Of a stretch of DNA of 64,000 bases, positions 36,949 to 45,966 are shown in pieces (the stretch's first letter is position 1; every line of letters begins with the position of its first letter). Made by a program: the position numbers and the translations under genes. Source of the stretch: Neoroseomonas lacus (GTDB taxonomy: Bacteria; Pseudomonadota; Alphaproteobacteria; Acetobacterales; Acetobacteraceae); the NCBI RefSeq assembly GCF_014644535.1, contig NZ_BMKW01000008.1, forward strand, positions 117,074 to 181,073, written 5' to 3'. Below the pieces are notes generated by a model. The model made no database searches. It was not told the DNA's origin and saw only the letters and a program-made list of their open reading frames with translations.

Positions 36949-38139
36949 TCATGGCGCGCCGAGGGCGCCGGCGGCGCGCAGCGCGGCGATCTCCCCATCC
37001 GCGAAGCCGTAGGCAGCCAGCGCCTGTTCCGAATGCTGGCCGAGCAGTGGCGGTGGCGAACCGACCGAGCGCGGCTTGCCGTCGAACTGGATCGGCTGCG
37101 CCACGGTCTTCAGCGGGCCGAGCTGTGGGTGGTCGTAGTCCATCACCATGCCGCGGGCGGCCATGTGCGGATGGGCGAGCATGTCGGCGATGGTGTTCAC
37201 CGCCGCACAGGGAATGCCGATGCGCAGGCAGAACTCCACCCAGTCATCGGCCGTGCGTGTGGCGACGATGGATTGCACCAGCTTGACCGTTTCGGCGAAC
37301 CGCGCCACGCGGTCGGCATTGGTGCGGAAGCGAGGATCTTCTCCCAATTCCGGCTGCCCAATGCCGGCGGTGAAGCGGCGCCACAGATTGTCGTTGGCAA
37401 TGCCGATCAGCACCGGACGGTCCGCCGCATCGAAGGCCTGGTAGGGGCAGAGCGATTCATGGCCGGAGCCACATTTCTCCGGCAGCGAGCCCTTCTCCCA
37501 GAAGATCTGGAAGTTGTAGCCGAGCAGCGCCGCCGCCGTTTCGAACAGCGACACTTCCAGCCGGCAGCCCTGCCCGGTGCGGTTGCGTTCCAGCAGCGCG
37601 GCGAGGATGCCCGAGAAGGCGTTCATGCCGGTCGATTGGTCGATCGGTGAGAAGGGGCTGCGCGCCGGCCCGCCGCTGCGTTCGCCCGTCATCGCCATGA
37701 TGCCGGAGAAGGCCTGGAGGATGACGTCGTAGCCGAGGCCATTCTTCAGCGGGCCGGTGCGTCCGAAGCCCGAGATCGAGCAATAGACAAGGCGCGGGTT
37801 CAGCGTGCGCATGTCATCGGACCCGATGCCGAGGCGCTCGGCCACGCCTGTCGCGTAGGATTCGATCAGCACATCGGCTTGCGAGACCATCCGCCGCGCG
37901 GCGTTGCGACCGGCTTCGGTCTTGAGGTCGAGCGCGAGCGATTGCTTGTTGCGATTGGCGCTGAGGAAGACCGCGCCGACGCCGCCGCGAAAGGGCGGCC
38001 AACCCCGTGTGTCGTCGCCACCAATGGGCGGCTCGATCTTGGTGACCTCGGCACCCAGGTCGCCGAGCCACTGTCCGCAGAGCGGCCCGGCCAACACCTT
38101 GGAGAAGTCGAGCACGCGGATTCCGTTGAGCGGCGTCAT
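36949..38139 (-). CDS. Family III CoA transferase (CaiB/BaiF)
   Basis: 396 residues. N-terminal GIRVLDFSKVLAGPLCGQWL and VTKIEPPIGGDDTRGW, NRNKQSLALDLKTEAGRNAA, and the catalytic Asp region SPIDQSTGMNAFSGILAALL. It moves CoA between carboxylic acids, probably from succinyl-CoA to the imported acid. The ATG at 38139 follows the upstream acyl-CoA dehydrogenase stop by two bases; a TTG overlapping that stop is the alternative. Confidence 0.92.
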   Translation of the reverse strand: MTPLNGIRVLDFSKVLAGPLCGQWLGDLGAEVTKIEPPIGGDDTRGWPPFRGGVGAVFLSANRNKQSLALDLKTEAGRNAARRMVSQADVLIESYATGVAERLGIGSDDMRTLNPRLVYCSISGFGRTGPLKNGLGYDVILQAFSGIMAMTGERSGGPARSPFSPIDQSTGMNAFSGILAALLERNRTGQGCRLEVSLFETAAALLGYNFQIFWEKGSLPEKCGSGHESLCPYQAFDAADRPVLIGIANDNLWRRFTAGIGQPELGEDPRFRTNADRVARFAETVKLVQSIVATRTADDWVEFCLRIGIPCAAVNTIADMLAHPHMAARGMVMDYDHPQLGPLKTVAQPIQFDGKPRSVGSPPPLLGQHSEQALAAYGFADGEIAALRAAGALGAP

Positions 38140-38141
38140 GG

Positions 38142-39308
38142 TCAATACGATTTCGGCTGGCCGAGCACGCGCTCGGCGATGAAGGACAGCACCATCTGTT
38201 CGGAGACCGGCGCGATGCGGCAGATCAGCACCTCCCGCAGCAGGCGTTCGACGACGTATTCCTTGGCGTAGCCCATGCCACCATGGGTCAGCACCGCCTG
38301 CAGTGCCGCATTGTGGCCGGCGCGGCCGGCGAGCAGCTTCGCCGCATTCGCCTCCGCCCCGCAGGGCCTGCCGTTGTCATAGAGCCAGGCCGCCTTCTGG
38401 GCCATCAGCCACGCCGATTCCAATGCCGTCCAGCATTCCGCCAGCGGGTGCTGGATCGCCTGGTTCTGCCCGATGGGGCGGCCAAACACCGATCGGTCTC
38501 GCCCATAGCGCGCCGCGCGGTCCAGCGCATCCTGCCCGATCGCCACGGCTTCCGCGGCCACCAGCACGCGCTCCGGATTCAGGCTGTCGAGGATGTAGGC
38601 GAAGCCCTTGCCTTCCTCGCCGATGCGGTCCTCCTCGGGGATGAACAGGTCGTCGATGAAGGTCATGTTCGAATCGACGGCAGCGCGGCCCATCTTCGGG
38701 ATGCGCTTGATCTCGACCTTGCTGCGGTCGATCTCCGTGTAGAACAGCGTGATCCCGTCCGACGGCTTGCGCGCATCCTCCTTCCTCGTCGTCCGCGTCA
38801 GCAGCATGATCCGGTTCGCGACCTGGCCGGTCGAAGTCCACATCTTCCGTCCGTTCACCCGATACCCGCCCGGCACCTTCGCCGCGAAGGTGGTGATGGA
38901 GGTGGTGTCGAGCCCCGCATTCGGTTCGGTGACGCCGAAGCAGGCCTGGTCGGTGCCGGCGATCAGCGGCGGGATCCAGCGCGCCTTCTGTTCGGACGTG
39001 CCATGCACGACGATCGGGTGCGGGCCGAACATGTTGATGTGGATGGATGACGCCGCGGCCATCGCCCCGCCATGGCGCGCGACGGTGTGCATCACCAGCG
39101 CCGCTTCGGTCACGCCGAGGCCGGCGCCGCCATGCTCCTCCGGCATGGTGATGCCGAGCCAGCCGCCATCCGCCATGGCGCGATGGAATTCGCGCGGGAA
39201 GCGCGCCTCGTCGTCGCAGGACCGCCAATAATCGTCGCCGAAGCGGCGGCAGACGGCGGCAACGCCATCAACGATCGCCTCCTGTTCGGGCGACTGACCG
39301 AAATCCAT
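38142..39308 (-). CDS. Acyl-CoA dehydrogenase
   Basis: 388 residues; the ATG at 39308 follows GGAGGAACGC. Typical strands: CFGVTEPNAGLDTTSITTFA and KMWTSTGQVANRIMLLTRT for FAD/substrate contacts, GRDRSVFGRPIGQNQAIQHP, and the closing YAKEYVVERLLREVLICRIA with APVSEQM instead of the usual EGT motif, as in the carnitine/cholate-type subfamily. It introduces a double bond into an acyl-CoA. It is divergent from a second acyl-CoA dehydrogenase gene. Confidence 0.9.
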   Translation of the reverse strand: MDFGQSPEQEAIVDGVAAVCRRFGDDYWRSCDDEARFPREFHRAMADGGWLGITMPEEHGGAGLGVTEAALVMHTVARHGGAMAAASSIHINMFGPHPIVVHGTSEQKARWIPPLIAGTDQACFGVTEPNAGLDTTSITTFAAKVPGGYRVNGRKMWTSTGQVANRIMLLTRTTRKEDARKPSDGITLFYTEIDRSKVEIKRIPKMGRAAVDSNMTFIDDLFIPEEDRIGEEGKGFAYILDSLNPERVLVAAEAVAIGQDALDRAARYGRDRSVFGRPIGQNQAIQHPLAECWTALESAWLMAQKAAWLYDNGRPCGAEANAAKLLAGRAGHNAALQAVLTHGGMGYAKEYVVERLLREVLICRIAPVSEQMVLSFIAERVLGQPKSY

Positions 39309-39347
39309 GCGTTCCTCCACGACTGCTTGCGCGATGATCGTACGCAT

Positions 39348-39365
39348 GCTTACCATTTGGCAAGC
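39348..39365. promoter_or_regulatory. Near-palindrome between divergent acyl-CoA dehydrogenase genes
   Basis: GCTTACCATTTGGCAAGC is an 18-base dyad with one mismatch in each eight-base arm. It sits in the 83-base gap between the divergent starts, where a single operator could control both arms; the MarR protein of the minus arm is the obvious candidate. Confidence 0.35.
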
Positions 39366-39391
39366 GAACGAAGAACGATCGAGGAAACGGC

Positions 39392-40537
39392 ATGCTGGAC
39401 CGTCCGCGCACGGTGCTGGGCGAGGAGCACGGAATCTTCCGCGCCTCCGTGCGTCGCTTCGTTGAAACCGAACTGGCGCCACATGCGCTGGCCTGGGACG
39501 AAGCGGGCATCGTCCCGCGCGCGGCTTGGCGGCGCGCCGGCGAGGCGGGGCTGCTGTGCTGCGACGTAGCTCCCGAATACGGCGGGCCGGGTGGCGATTT
39601 CGGCCATTGCGTCGTGGTGACCGAGGAGCTGGCGCGGGCCAACCTCTCCGGCCCCGGCTTCGTCGTCCATTCCGACATGGTGGCGACCTACATCGCGAAG
39701 TTCGGGTCGGAGGCGCAGAAGCGTCGCTGGCTGCCGGGCATGGTGGACGGCTCACTGATCGGTGCCATCGCGATGACCGAGCCGGATGCGGGCAGCGACC
39801 TGAAGGGGATGCGCACGCGGGCAGTGGCGGATGGCGACCACTACGTCATCCGCGGGCAGAAGACCTACATCTCCAACGGCCAGAACGCCGACCTGATCGT
39901 CACCGCCTGCAAGACCGATACGAGTGCCGGCGCGCATGGCGTCAGCCTGATCGTGGTGGAAGCGACGACGCCCGGCTTCCGCCGTGGGCGCAACCTCGCC
40001 AAGATCGGCATGAAGGCCCAGGACACCTCGGAGCTGTTCTACGACGAGGTGCGCGTGCCGATGGACAACCGCCTCGGCGCGGAAGGCCAGGGCTTCGGGA
40101 TGCTGATGACCAACCTGGCGCGCGAACGCCTGGTGCAGGCGGTGCGCGGCACCATCCTGGCCGAGGAAGCGATCCGCTGGACAGTCGCCCACACACGCGA
40201 GCGCAAGGCCTTCGGCCGCACCATCGCCGATTTCCAGAACACGCGCTTCGTGTTGGCGGAACTCGCCGCCAAGACCACCGCCGCGCGCGCCATGACGGAC
40301 GGGCTGATCGCGTTGCAGATGGACGGCACGCTCGACCCAGTCGAGGCCGGCATGGCGAAGCTGTTCTGTACGGACCTGCAATGCGAGGTGCTGGACCGCT
40401 GCCTGCAGTTTTTCGGTGGCACCGGATACATGACCGAGACCCCGATCGCCCGGGCCTGGGCGGATGCGCGCGTGACGCGCATCGCCGGCGGCGCGGCGGA
40501 GGTGATGAAGGAGATCATCGGACGGCGCCTGTTCTAG
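39392..40537 (+). CDS. Acyl-CoA dehydrogenase
   Basis: 381 residues. IGAIAMTEPDAGSDLKGMRT and YISNGQNADLIVTACKTD are the FAD-binding strands, ERKAFGRTIADFQNTRFVLA the helix before the FAD-interacting loop, and the end reads CLQFFGGTGYMTETPIARAW with ADARVTRIAGGAAEVMKEII. This resembles long-chain or steroid-side-chain acyl-CoA dehydrogenases. First gene of the seven-gene plus-strand catabolic operon that runs to 45925. Confidence 0.92.
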   Translation: MLDRPRTVLGEEHGIFRASVRRFVETELAPHALAWDEAGIVPRAAWRRAGEAGLLCCDVAPEYGGPGGDFGHCVVVTEELARANLSGPGFVVHSDMVATYIAKFGSEAQKRRWLPGMVDGSLIGAIAMTEPDAGSDLKGMRTRAVADGDHYVIRGQKTYISNGQNADLIVTACKTDTSAGAHGVSLIVVEATTPGFRRGRNLAKIGMKAQDTSELFYDEVRVPMDNRLGAEGQGFGMLMTNLARERLVQAVRGTILAEEAIRWTVAHTRERKAFGRTIADFQNTRFVLAELAAKTTAARAMTDGLIALQMDGTLDPVEAGMAKLFCTDLQCEVLDRCLQFFGGTGYMTETPIARAWADARVTRIAGGAAEVMKEIIGRRLF

Positions 40538-40577
40538 GACGCCATCTGATGACGGATCAGCGGAGGAAACGGCGCCG

Positions 40578-41762
40578 ATGAGCGAACGCACACTGCGCGG
40601 CAAGGTGGCGATCGCCGGCATCGGCGAGACCACGTACTACAAGCACGGGCATTCGCCCGATGCGGAGTTCAAGCTGGCGTTGCAGGCAGTGCTCGCCGCC
40701 TGCCGCGATGCCGGCATCGACCCGAAAGAGGTCGATGGCTTCGCCTCCTATGGCAATGACCGCTCGGAGGCGGTGCGGCTCGCCGCGGCACTTGGCATCA
40801 AGGAACTGCGCTTCTCCAACATGCATTGGGGTGGCGGTGGTGGTGGCGTCGCGGCCTCCGTCGCCAATGCGGCGGCGGCGGTGCATTCGGGCATGGCGAA
40901 TTGCGTCATCGCCTTCCGTTCGCTCGCCCAGGGCCAGTTCGCGCGCTACGGGCGTGGCGCGGCGGTGCCGGCGGCGTCCGGCGACGATGCCTTCCTGTTT
41001 CCCTATGGCCTGATGTCCCCGGCGCAGCGCTTCGCGATGAAGATCACGCGCTTCATGACCGAGCACGGCATCAAGCACGAGGCGCTGCGCAGCATCGCGA
41101 TGGCGTCCTACCACCACGCCCAGACCAACCCGAGCGCAGTGATGTATGGGCGGCCGCTGACGGAGGAGAAGTACGACGCCTCCCGCTGGATCGTCGAACC
41201 TTTCCATCGCCTGTTCGACTGCTGCCAGGAGAATGACGGCGCCGGAGCGGTGCTGGTGGTGCCGGCGGATCGTGCGAAGGACCTGCCGCACAAGCCGACC
41301 TATCTGCTCGGCACGGCGCAGGGCGGGCATCACCGCAGCGCGGCGCCGGTGCACAACGCGCCGGATTATGCTTCCGCACATTTTCCAACCGTAGCGAAGA
41401 ACATGTGGGCGATGGCGAAGCTCGGCCCGCAGGACGTCGATGTCGTGCAGGCCTATGAGAACTTCACGGGCGGCGTGCTGCTCTCGCTGGTGGAGCACGG
41501 CTTCGTTGATCCGAAGACAGCGAATGAGTTCCTTGTTCTCGAGAACCTGCTGGCGCCGACGGGGAAGATGCCGATGAACACCAGCGGCGGGAACCTCGCC
41601 GAATGCTACATGCACGGGCTGGAGATGGTAAACGAAGCCGTCCGCCAGCTTCGCGGCACCGCGAACAACCAGGTTCCCGACGCGAATGTCGTCGCCGTCC
41701 TCGGCGGCCCCATGGTGACACCGGTCAGCAGCCTGGTCCTCGGCACGGAGGCAACCCTGTGA
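40578..41762 (+). CDS. Thiolase-fold protein lacking the nucleophilic Cys (SCP2/Ltp-type aldolase)
   Basis: 394 residues with a thiolase fold (VAIAGIGETTYYKHGHSPDA, the NCVIAFRSLAQGQFARYG strand, VVQAYENFTGGVLLSLVEHG, MNTSGGNLAECYMHGLEMVN). The Cys nucleophile expected after the SNMHWGGGGGGVAA loop is absent and the GHP motif is not there; AECYMHG replaces it. Both changes are typical of Ltp2-type lyases, which cleave a beta-hydroxy acyl-CoA in a complex with a DUF35 protein, exactly the gene that follows with an overlapping start. A retro-aldol role is therefore preferred over thiolysis. Confidence 0.82.
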   Translation: MSERTLRGKVAIAGIGETTYYKHGHSPDAEFKLALQAVLAACRDAGIDPKEVDGFASYGNDRSEAVRLAAALGIKELRFSNMHWGGGGGGVAASVANAAAAVHSGMANCVIAFRSLAQGQFARYGRGAAVPAASGDDAFLFPYGLMSPAQRFAMKITRFMTEHGIKHEALRSIAMASYHHAQTNPSAVMYGRPLTEEKYDASRWIVEPFHRLFDCCQENDGAGAVLVVPADRAKDLPHKPTYLLGTAQGGHHRSAAPVHNAPDYASAHFPTVAKNMWAMAKLGPQDVDVVQAYENFTGGVLLSLVEHGFVDPKTANEFLVLENLLAPTGKMPMNTSGGNLAECYMHGLEMVNEAVRQLRGTANNQVPDANVVAVLGGPMVTPVSSLVLGTEATL

Positions 41763-42193
41763 GCAACGCCCTTCCCCCTGGATTGCCCGCCCCCGCGCAG
41801 GAACCCGTCGCGAAGCCCTATTGGGAGGGTACGCGCACCAACAAGCTAATGATCCAGCGCTGTACCGGCTGCGGCGCGCATCAATGGGGCCCGGAATGGG
41901 TCTGCCATCGCTGCCATTCCTTCGATCTCGGATGGGAGGAGGTGGCGCCGCGCGGCCGCATCTGGTCATGGCAGCGGCCGCATCATCCCGTGCATCCGGC
42001 GCTGAACGGCCACGGCCCCTACACCATCGTGCTGGTGGAACTGCCGGAGGCGGGGAATGTCCGCATGGTCGGCAACCTGCTCTGCGCGCCCGACGCGAAG
42101 GTCGAGATCGGTGCGGAGGTCGAGGCGGTATTCGAACCGCATGACGATGCGGACCCGCCCTACACATTGGTTCAATGGCGCGCGAAAGGCTGA
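41759..42193 (+). CDS. DUF35 Zn-ribbon/OB-fold protein, partner of the Ltp-type aldolase
   Basis: 144 residues from a GTG overlapping the upstream stop. The rubredoxin-like zinc ribbon is CTGCGAHQWGPEWVCHRC (CxxC, 11 residues, CxxC), preceded by the helix PYWEGTRTNKLMIQ, and followed by an OB-fold with GRIWSWQRPHHPV and YTIVLVELPE. DUF35 proteins assist SCP2-type thiolase-fold enzymes in substrate or CoA binding. Gene order supports a heteromeric complex. Confidence 0.88.
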   Translation: MSNALPPGLPAPAQEPVAKPYWEGTRTNKLMIQRCTGCGAHQWGPEWVCHRCHSFDLGWEEVAPRGRIWSWQRPHHPVHPALNGHGPYTIVLVELPEAGNVRMVGNLLCAPDAKVEIGAEVEAVFEPHDDADPPYTLVQWRAKG

Positions 42194-42198
42194 CGACC

Positions 42199-42651
42199 AT
42201 GGCAGGTCTGTATTTCGAGGAATTCGAGGTCGGTCAGGTGTTCCGTCACGCCATCCGGCGGACGATCACCGAGACCGACAATGTCTGGTTCTCCGCCATC
42301 ACGCACAACCCGGCGGCGCTGCACCTCGACGAGGAATACGCGAAGGGCACCGAGTTCGGCACGCGCATCGTCAATTCCTGCTTCACGCTGGGGCTGATGG
42401 TGGGCATTTCGGTGGGCGACACGACGCTCGGCACCACCGTGGCGAATCTCGGCTGGGACGAGGTGCGCTTCCCGAAGCCGCTGTTCCACGGCGACACCAT
42501 CCACGTGGAATCGGAGGTGCTGTCGAAGCGCCCGAGCAAGTCGCGCCCTGGTCAGGGCATCATCGAGTTCATGCACCGCGCCTACAACCAGCATGACGTG
42601 CTGGTGGGCCATTGTCGACGCCAGGCGCTGATGCTGGGCAAGCCGGCATGA
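42199..42651 (+). CDS. MaoC-family dehydratase (mesaconyl/itaconyl-CoA hydratase-like)
   Basis: 150 residues; the ATG at 42199 is preferred over one at 42175. Single hot-dog domain with YFEEFEVGQVFRHAIRRTIT, the active-site strand SAITHNPAALHLDEEYAKGT and FPKPLFHGDTIHVESEVL. The Asp of the standard D-x-N-P-x-H motif is replaced in this NPAALH version, as in some hydratases of branched dicarboxyl-CoA esters. The next gene, a CitE-like lyase, overlaps by ATGA; hydratase plus CitE-type lyase pairs act in itaconate and mesaconate pathways. Confidence 0.85.
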   Translation: MAGLYFEEFEVGQVFRHAIRRTITETDNVWFSAITHNPAALHLDEEYAKGTEFGTRIVNSCFTLGLMVGISVGDTTLGTTVANLGWDEVRFPKPLFHGDTIHVESEVLSKRPSKSRPGQGIIEFMHRAYNQHDVLVGHCRRQALMLGKPA

Positions 42652-43529
42652 TCCGGTCCTGGCTGTTCGTGCCGGCCGATAGCGAGCGCAAACTTGCCAA
42701 GGGCGGCGAGAGCGGCGCCGATGCGCTGATCCTCGACCTTGAGGATTCCGTCGCCGCGTCGCGTCGTCCGGCGGCGCGCGGCATGGTGGTGGATTACCTC
42801 GCCGCGCATGCGGGTGCCGCCCGGCGGCCGCGTCTGTGGGTGCGCATCAATCCGCTCGATGGCGAGGGCCTGACCGATGCTGCCGCCGTGGTGCGCGCCG
42901 CGCCCGATGGGCTGGTGGTGCCCAAGGTCAACGGGCCGGATGAGCTGCTGCGCCTGTCGCATTGGCTCGATGCGCTGGAAGCGCGGGACGGACTGCCGGC
43001 CGGCGGCATCAAGCTGTTCGCCGTGGCGACGGAGACCGCGGCGGCCGTGCTGCGCCTGTCGGAATACGCGCGTGTTCCCGTTCCTCGTCTCGCCGCGCTG
43101 ACCTGGGGTGCGGAGGACCTGCCGGCCGCCCTTGGCGCCAGCACCAACCAGGACCCGGCGGGGGGCTATGCGCTGACCTATCGCTACGCGCGCTCAGCCT
43201 GCCTGCTGGCCGCGGTGGCGGCGGATGTGCAGCCGATCGACACGCTGGAAGTCGATTTCCGCGATGAGGCCGCCTTGCGTGCCGCCTGCGCCGATGGGCG
43301 CCGCCAGGGCTTCACCGGCAAGATCGCGATCCATCCCGCACAAGTCGGGCCGATCAACGAAGGCTTCCGACCCACGGCCGAGGAAGTCGCCTTCGCGCGC
43401 CGCATCGTCGCGGCCTTCGACGCAAGCCCGGGCATCGGCACGGTTGGGCTCGACGGCAAGATGATCGATATGCCGCATCTGCGCCAGGCGCAGCGCGTGC
43501 TCGCCGCCGAAGCGGCGTTCCAGGACTGA
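42648..43529 (+). CDS. HpcH/HpaI aldolase/citrate lyase-family CoA ester lyase (CitE-like)
   Basis: 293 residues. RSWLFVPADSERKLAKGG, ALILDLEDSVAASRRPAARG with the metal Glu/Asp, LWVRINPLDGEG with the Arg, AALTWGAEDLPAAL and GKIAIHPAQVGPINEGF define the family. It would cleave a citramalyl-CoA- or malyl-CoA-type ester made by the preceding MaoC hydratase, giving acetyl-CoA plus a 2-keto acid. Substrate identity is inferred only from pairing. Confidence 0.9.
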   Translation: MIRSWLFVPADSERKLAKGGESGADALILDLEDSVAASRRPAARGMVVDYLAAHAGAARRPRLWVRINPLDGEGLTDAAAVVRAAPDGLVVPKVNGPDELLRLSHWLDALEARDGLPAGGIKLFAVATETAAAVLRLSEYARVPVPRLAALTWGAEDLPAALGASTNQDPAGGYALTYRYARSACLLAAVAADVQPIDTLEVDFRDEAALRAACADGRRQGFTGKIAIHPAQVGPINEGFRPTAEEVAFARRIVAAFDASPGIGTVGLDGKMIDMPHLRQAQRVLAAEAAFQD

Positions 43530-43544
43530 CGGGAGAAGCGACGG

Positions 43545-44408
43545 ATGGCCATCGACTACGACCGGCTGAAGAACCGCCAATTCGCGGACATTGAGGCCGC
43601 CTATGGCATCAAGGACACGATGCTCTACGCGCTCGGACTCGGCCTCGGGCAGGACCCGATGGACCCGAAGCAACTACGCCATGTGTATGAGGAAGACCTC
43701 GTCGCGCTGCCGACGATGGGGGTCGTGCTCGCCACGCCAGGCTTCTGGGTGAAGCAACCGGACACCGGGGTCGATTGGCCGAAGGTGCTGCATGGCGAAC
43801 AGGGCCTGACCATCCACAGGCCGCTGCCGCCGCAAGGCCGCGTGATCAGCAAGTTCCGCATCGACGAAATCATCGACAAGGGCGCTGGCAAGGGCGCGTT
43901 GATGTACACGACGCGTGAGTTGCGCGACGCTGCTGGCGGGGATCTGCTGTGCAGCATCACCAGCACATCATTCCTGCGCGGCGATGGCGGCTTTGGTGGT
44001 CCGACCGGCCCTGTCCGCCAGCCGCATCCAGTGCCGGAAGGCACGCCGGACGCATCCTTCGACTGGACCGTCGGCCGCCATGCAGCGCTGCTCTACCGCC
44101 TGAACGGGGACTACAACCCGGTGCATGCCGACCCGAAGGCAGCGGCCCAGGGCGGCTTCGCGCAGCCGATCCTGCATGGGTTGTGTTCCTATGGCGTCGC
44201 GGGATGGTCGGTGATGAACCTGCTCTGCGATGGCGATGCGTCTCGCCTCCGGCGCTTCGACCTGCGCTTCACCTCGCCGGTCTATCCCGGGGAGACGCTC
44301 CGCACGGAAGTGTGGAAGCAGGCCCCCGGCGTGGCCGCCTTCCGCGTGCGGGTGCCGGCGCGCGACGTCATCGCGCTCAACAACGGCCGGGCGGAATACC
44401 TGTCGTGA
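43545..44408 (+). CDS. Double hot-dog MaoC-family enoyl-CoA hydratase 2
   Basis: 287 residues, matching the eukaryote-type enoyl-CoA hydratase 2 and its bacterial relatives. The N-terminal domain starts FADIEAAYGIKDTMLYALGL, and the C-terminal domain has the active dyad LYRLNGDYNPVHADPKAAAQ (Asp and His) with FAQPILHGLCSYGVAGW. It hydrates 2-enoyl-CoA, including bulky or branched substrates, to the 3-hydroxyacyl-CoA that the Ltp-type protein could cleave. The next gene starts within its stop codon. Confidence 0.9.
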   Translation: MAIDYDRLKNRQFADIEAAYGIKDTMLYALGLGLGQDPMDPKQLRHVYEEDLVALPTMGVVLATPGFWVKQPDTGVDWPKVLHGEQGLTIHRPLPPQGRVISKFRIDEIIDKGAGKGALMYTTRELRDAAGGDLLCSITSTSFLRGDGGFGGPTGPVRQPHPVPEGTPDASFDWTVGRHAALLYRLNGDYNPVHADPKAAAQGGFAQPILHGLCSYGVAGWSVMNLLCDGDASRLRRFDLRFTSPVYPGETLRTEVWKQAPGVAAFRVRVPARDVIALNNGRAEYLS

Positions 44409-45925
44409 CGGCGCCGGCGGTCATCATCAGTGGTGACCGCCAGGTCACCCGTGACGCGCTGATGGCGCGGGTGCACCGCGCGACGGCCGGCTTCGCCGCC
44501 CTTGGCATCGGCCCCGGAGACTGCGTCGCGTTGCTGCTGCGCAACGACTTCTCATTCCTCGAGGCCAGCCTCGCCGCAACGACGCTTGGTGGCTACGCGG
44601 TGCCGATCAACTGGCACTGGAAGCCCGACGAAGTCGCCTATCTTCTCGGCGACTGCGAGGCGCGCATCGTCGTCGTGCATCGCGACCTGCTGCCGCTGCT
44701 CTCGGATGCACCGTCGGGCCTGACCATCCTGGTCGTGCCCACGCCACCCGAAGCCGCCGCGGCCTATGGCATCGCGCCCGACCAGGGCGAGGCACCGGGC
44801 GAGGATTGGGATGCCTTCATCGCGCGCCATGACCCGATCGACCGCCCGCCGCAGCCGCCGCGGGAGAGCATGATCTACACCTCCGGCACAACCGGCCGGC
44901 CCAAGGGCGTTCGGCGACAGCCGCCGACGCCGGATCAGGCCGCCGCCACCGCCCGCAACCGCGCGCAGATCTATGGCCTGGTGCCGGGCATCCGCGCCCT
45001 GGTGCCTGGGCCGATGTATCACTCCGCCCCGAACGGCTTCGGCCTGCGCGCCGTCCCGCTCTCGGACGTGCTGGTGCTCATGCCGCGCTTCGAGCCGGAG
45101 GAGACGCTGGCGCTGATCGAGCGCCACCGCATCACCACCGTCTTCCTCGTGCCGACGATGATGATCCGCCTGCTGCGCCTGCCGGAGGACGTGAAGCGCC
45201 GCTACGACCTTTCCTCCCTGCGCCACGTCACCCATGCCGCGGCACCATGCCCGCCCGAGGTGAAGCGCGCGATGATCGAATGGTGGGGGCCGGTCATCCA
45301 CGAATTCTACGGCGCCACCGACCTCGGCGCGCCGACCGCCTGCACCTCCGAACAGTGGCTGGCGAAGCCCGGTTCTGTCGGCACGCTGACTGAAGGCGCG
45401 GTGGTGAAGATACTCGATGAGAACGGGAAGGAATGCCCTGCCGGCATCCCGGGCGAGATCTACGCCCAGGTCGATTACATGCCCGACTTCACCTACAACA
45501 AGCGTGATGGCGATCGTCGTTCCGTCGAGCTCGGCGGCCTGATCACCGTCGGCGATGTCGGCTATTTCGACGAGGACGGCTACCTGTTCCTCTGCGACCG
45601 CAAGCGGGACATGGTCATTTCCGGCGGCGTGAACATCTATCCCGCCGAGATCGAGGCGGTGATGATCGGCATCCCCGGCGTGCTCGACTGCGCGGTCTTC
45701 GGCATCCCGGATGCGGAATATGGCGAGGCGCTTTGCGCCGCCATCCGCGCCGCGCCCGGCACCAGTGAAGCGGCGATCCGCGAGGCGCTGAAGGCGAAAC
45801 TCGCCAACTTCAAGGTGCCGCGCATCATCGACTTCCATGACGAATTGCCGCGCGACGATTCCGGCAAGCTGCTCAAGCGCAAGCTGCGCGATCCCTACTG
45901 GCAGGGGGCCGGCCGCGCGATCTGA
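44405..45925 (+). CDS. AMP-binding acyl-CoA synthetase
   Basis: 506 residues from a GTG overlapping the previous stop. The AMP-binding loop MIYTSGTTGRPKGVRR, HEFYGATDLG, the hinge region DVGYFDEDGYLFLCDRKRDM and the C-terminal DDSGKLLKRKLRDPYW with the catalytic Lys are all present. It activates the free acid to acyl-CoA before the dehydrogenation and hydration steps encoded upstream. The final gene of the tightly overlapping operon. Confidence 0.92.
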   Translation: MTAPAVIISGDRQVTRDALMARVHRATAGFAALGIGPGDCVALLLRNDFSFLEASLAATTLGGYAVPINWHWKPDEVAYLLGDCEARIVVVHRDLLPLLSDAPSGLTILVVPTPPEAAAAYGIAPDQGEAPGEDWDAFIARHDPIDRPPQPPRESMIYTSGTTGRPKGVRRQPPTPDQAAATARNRAQIYGLVPGIRALVPGPMYHSAPNGFGLRAVPLSDVLVLMPRFEPEETLALIERHRITTVFLVPTMMIRLLRLPEDVKRRYDLSSLRHVTHAAAPCPPEVKRAMIEWWGPVIHEFYGATDLGAPTACTSEQWLAKPGSVGTLTEGAVVKILDENGKECPAGIPGEIYAQVDYMPDFTYNKRDGDRRSVELGGLITVGDVGYFDEDGYLFLCDRKRDMVISGGVNIYPAEIEAVMIGIPGVLDCAVFGIPDAEYGEALCAAIRAAPGTSEAAIREALKAKLANFKVPRIIDFHDELPRDDSGKLLKRKLRDPYWQGAGRAI

Positions 45926-45966
45926 CGCCAGGCGCGCAGCAAGCGCGCCGGAGGGGAGGGACAGTG

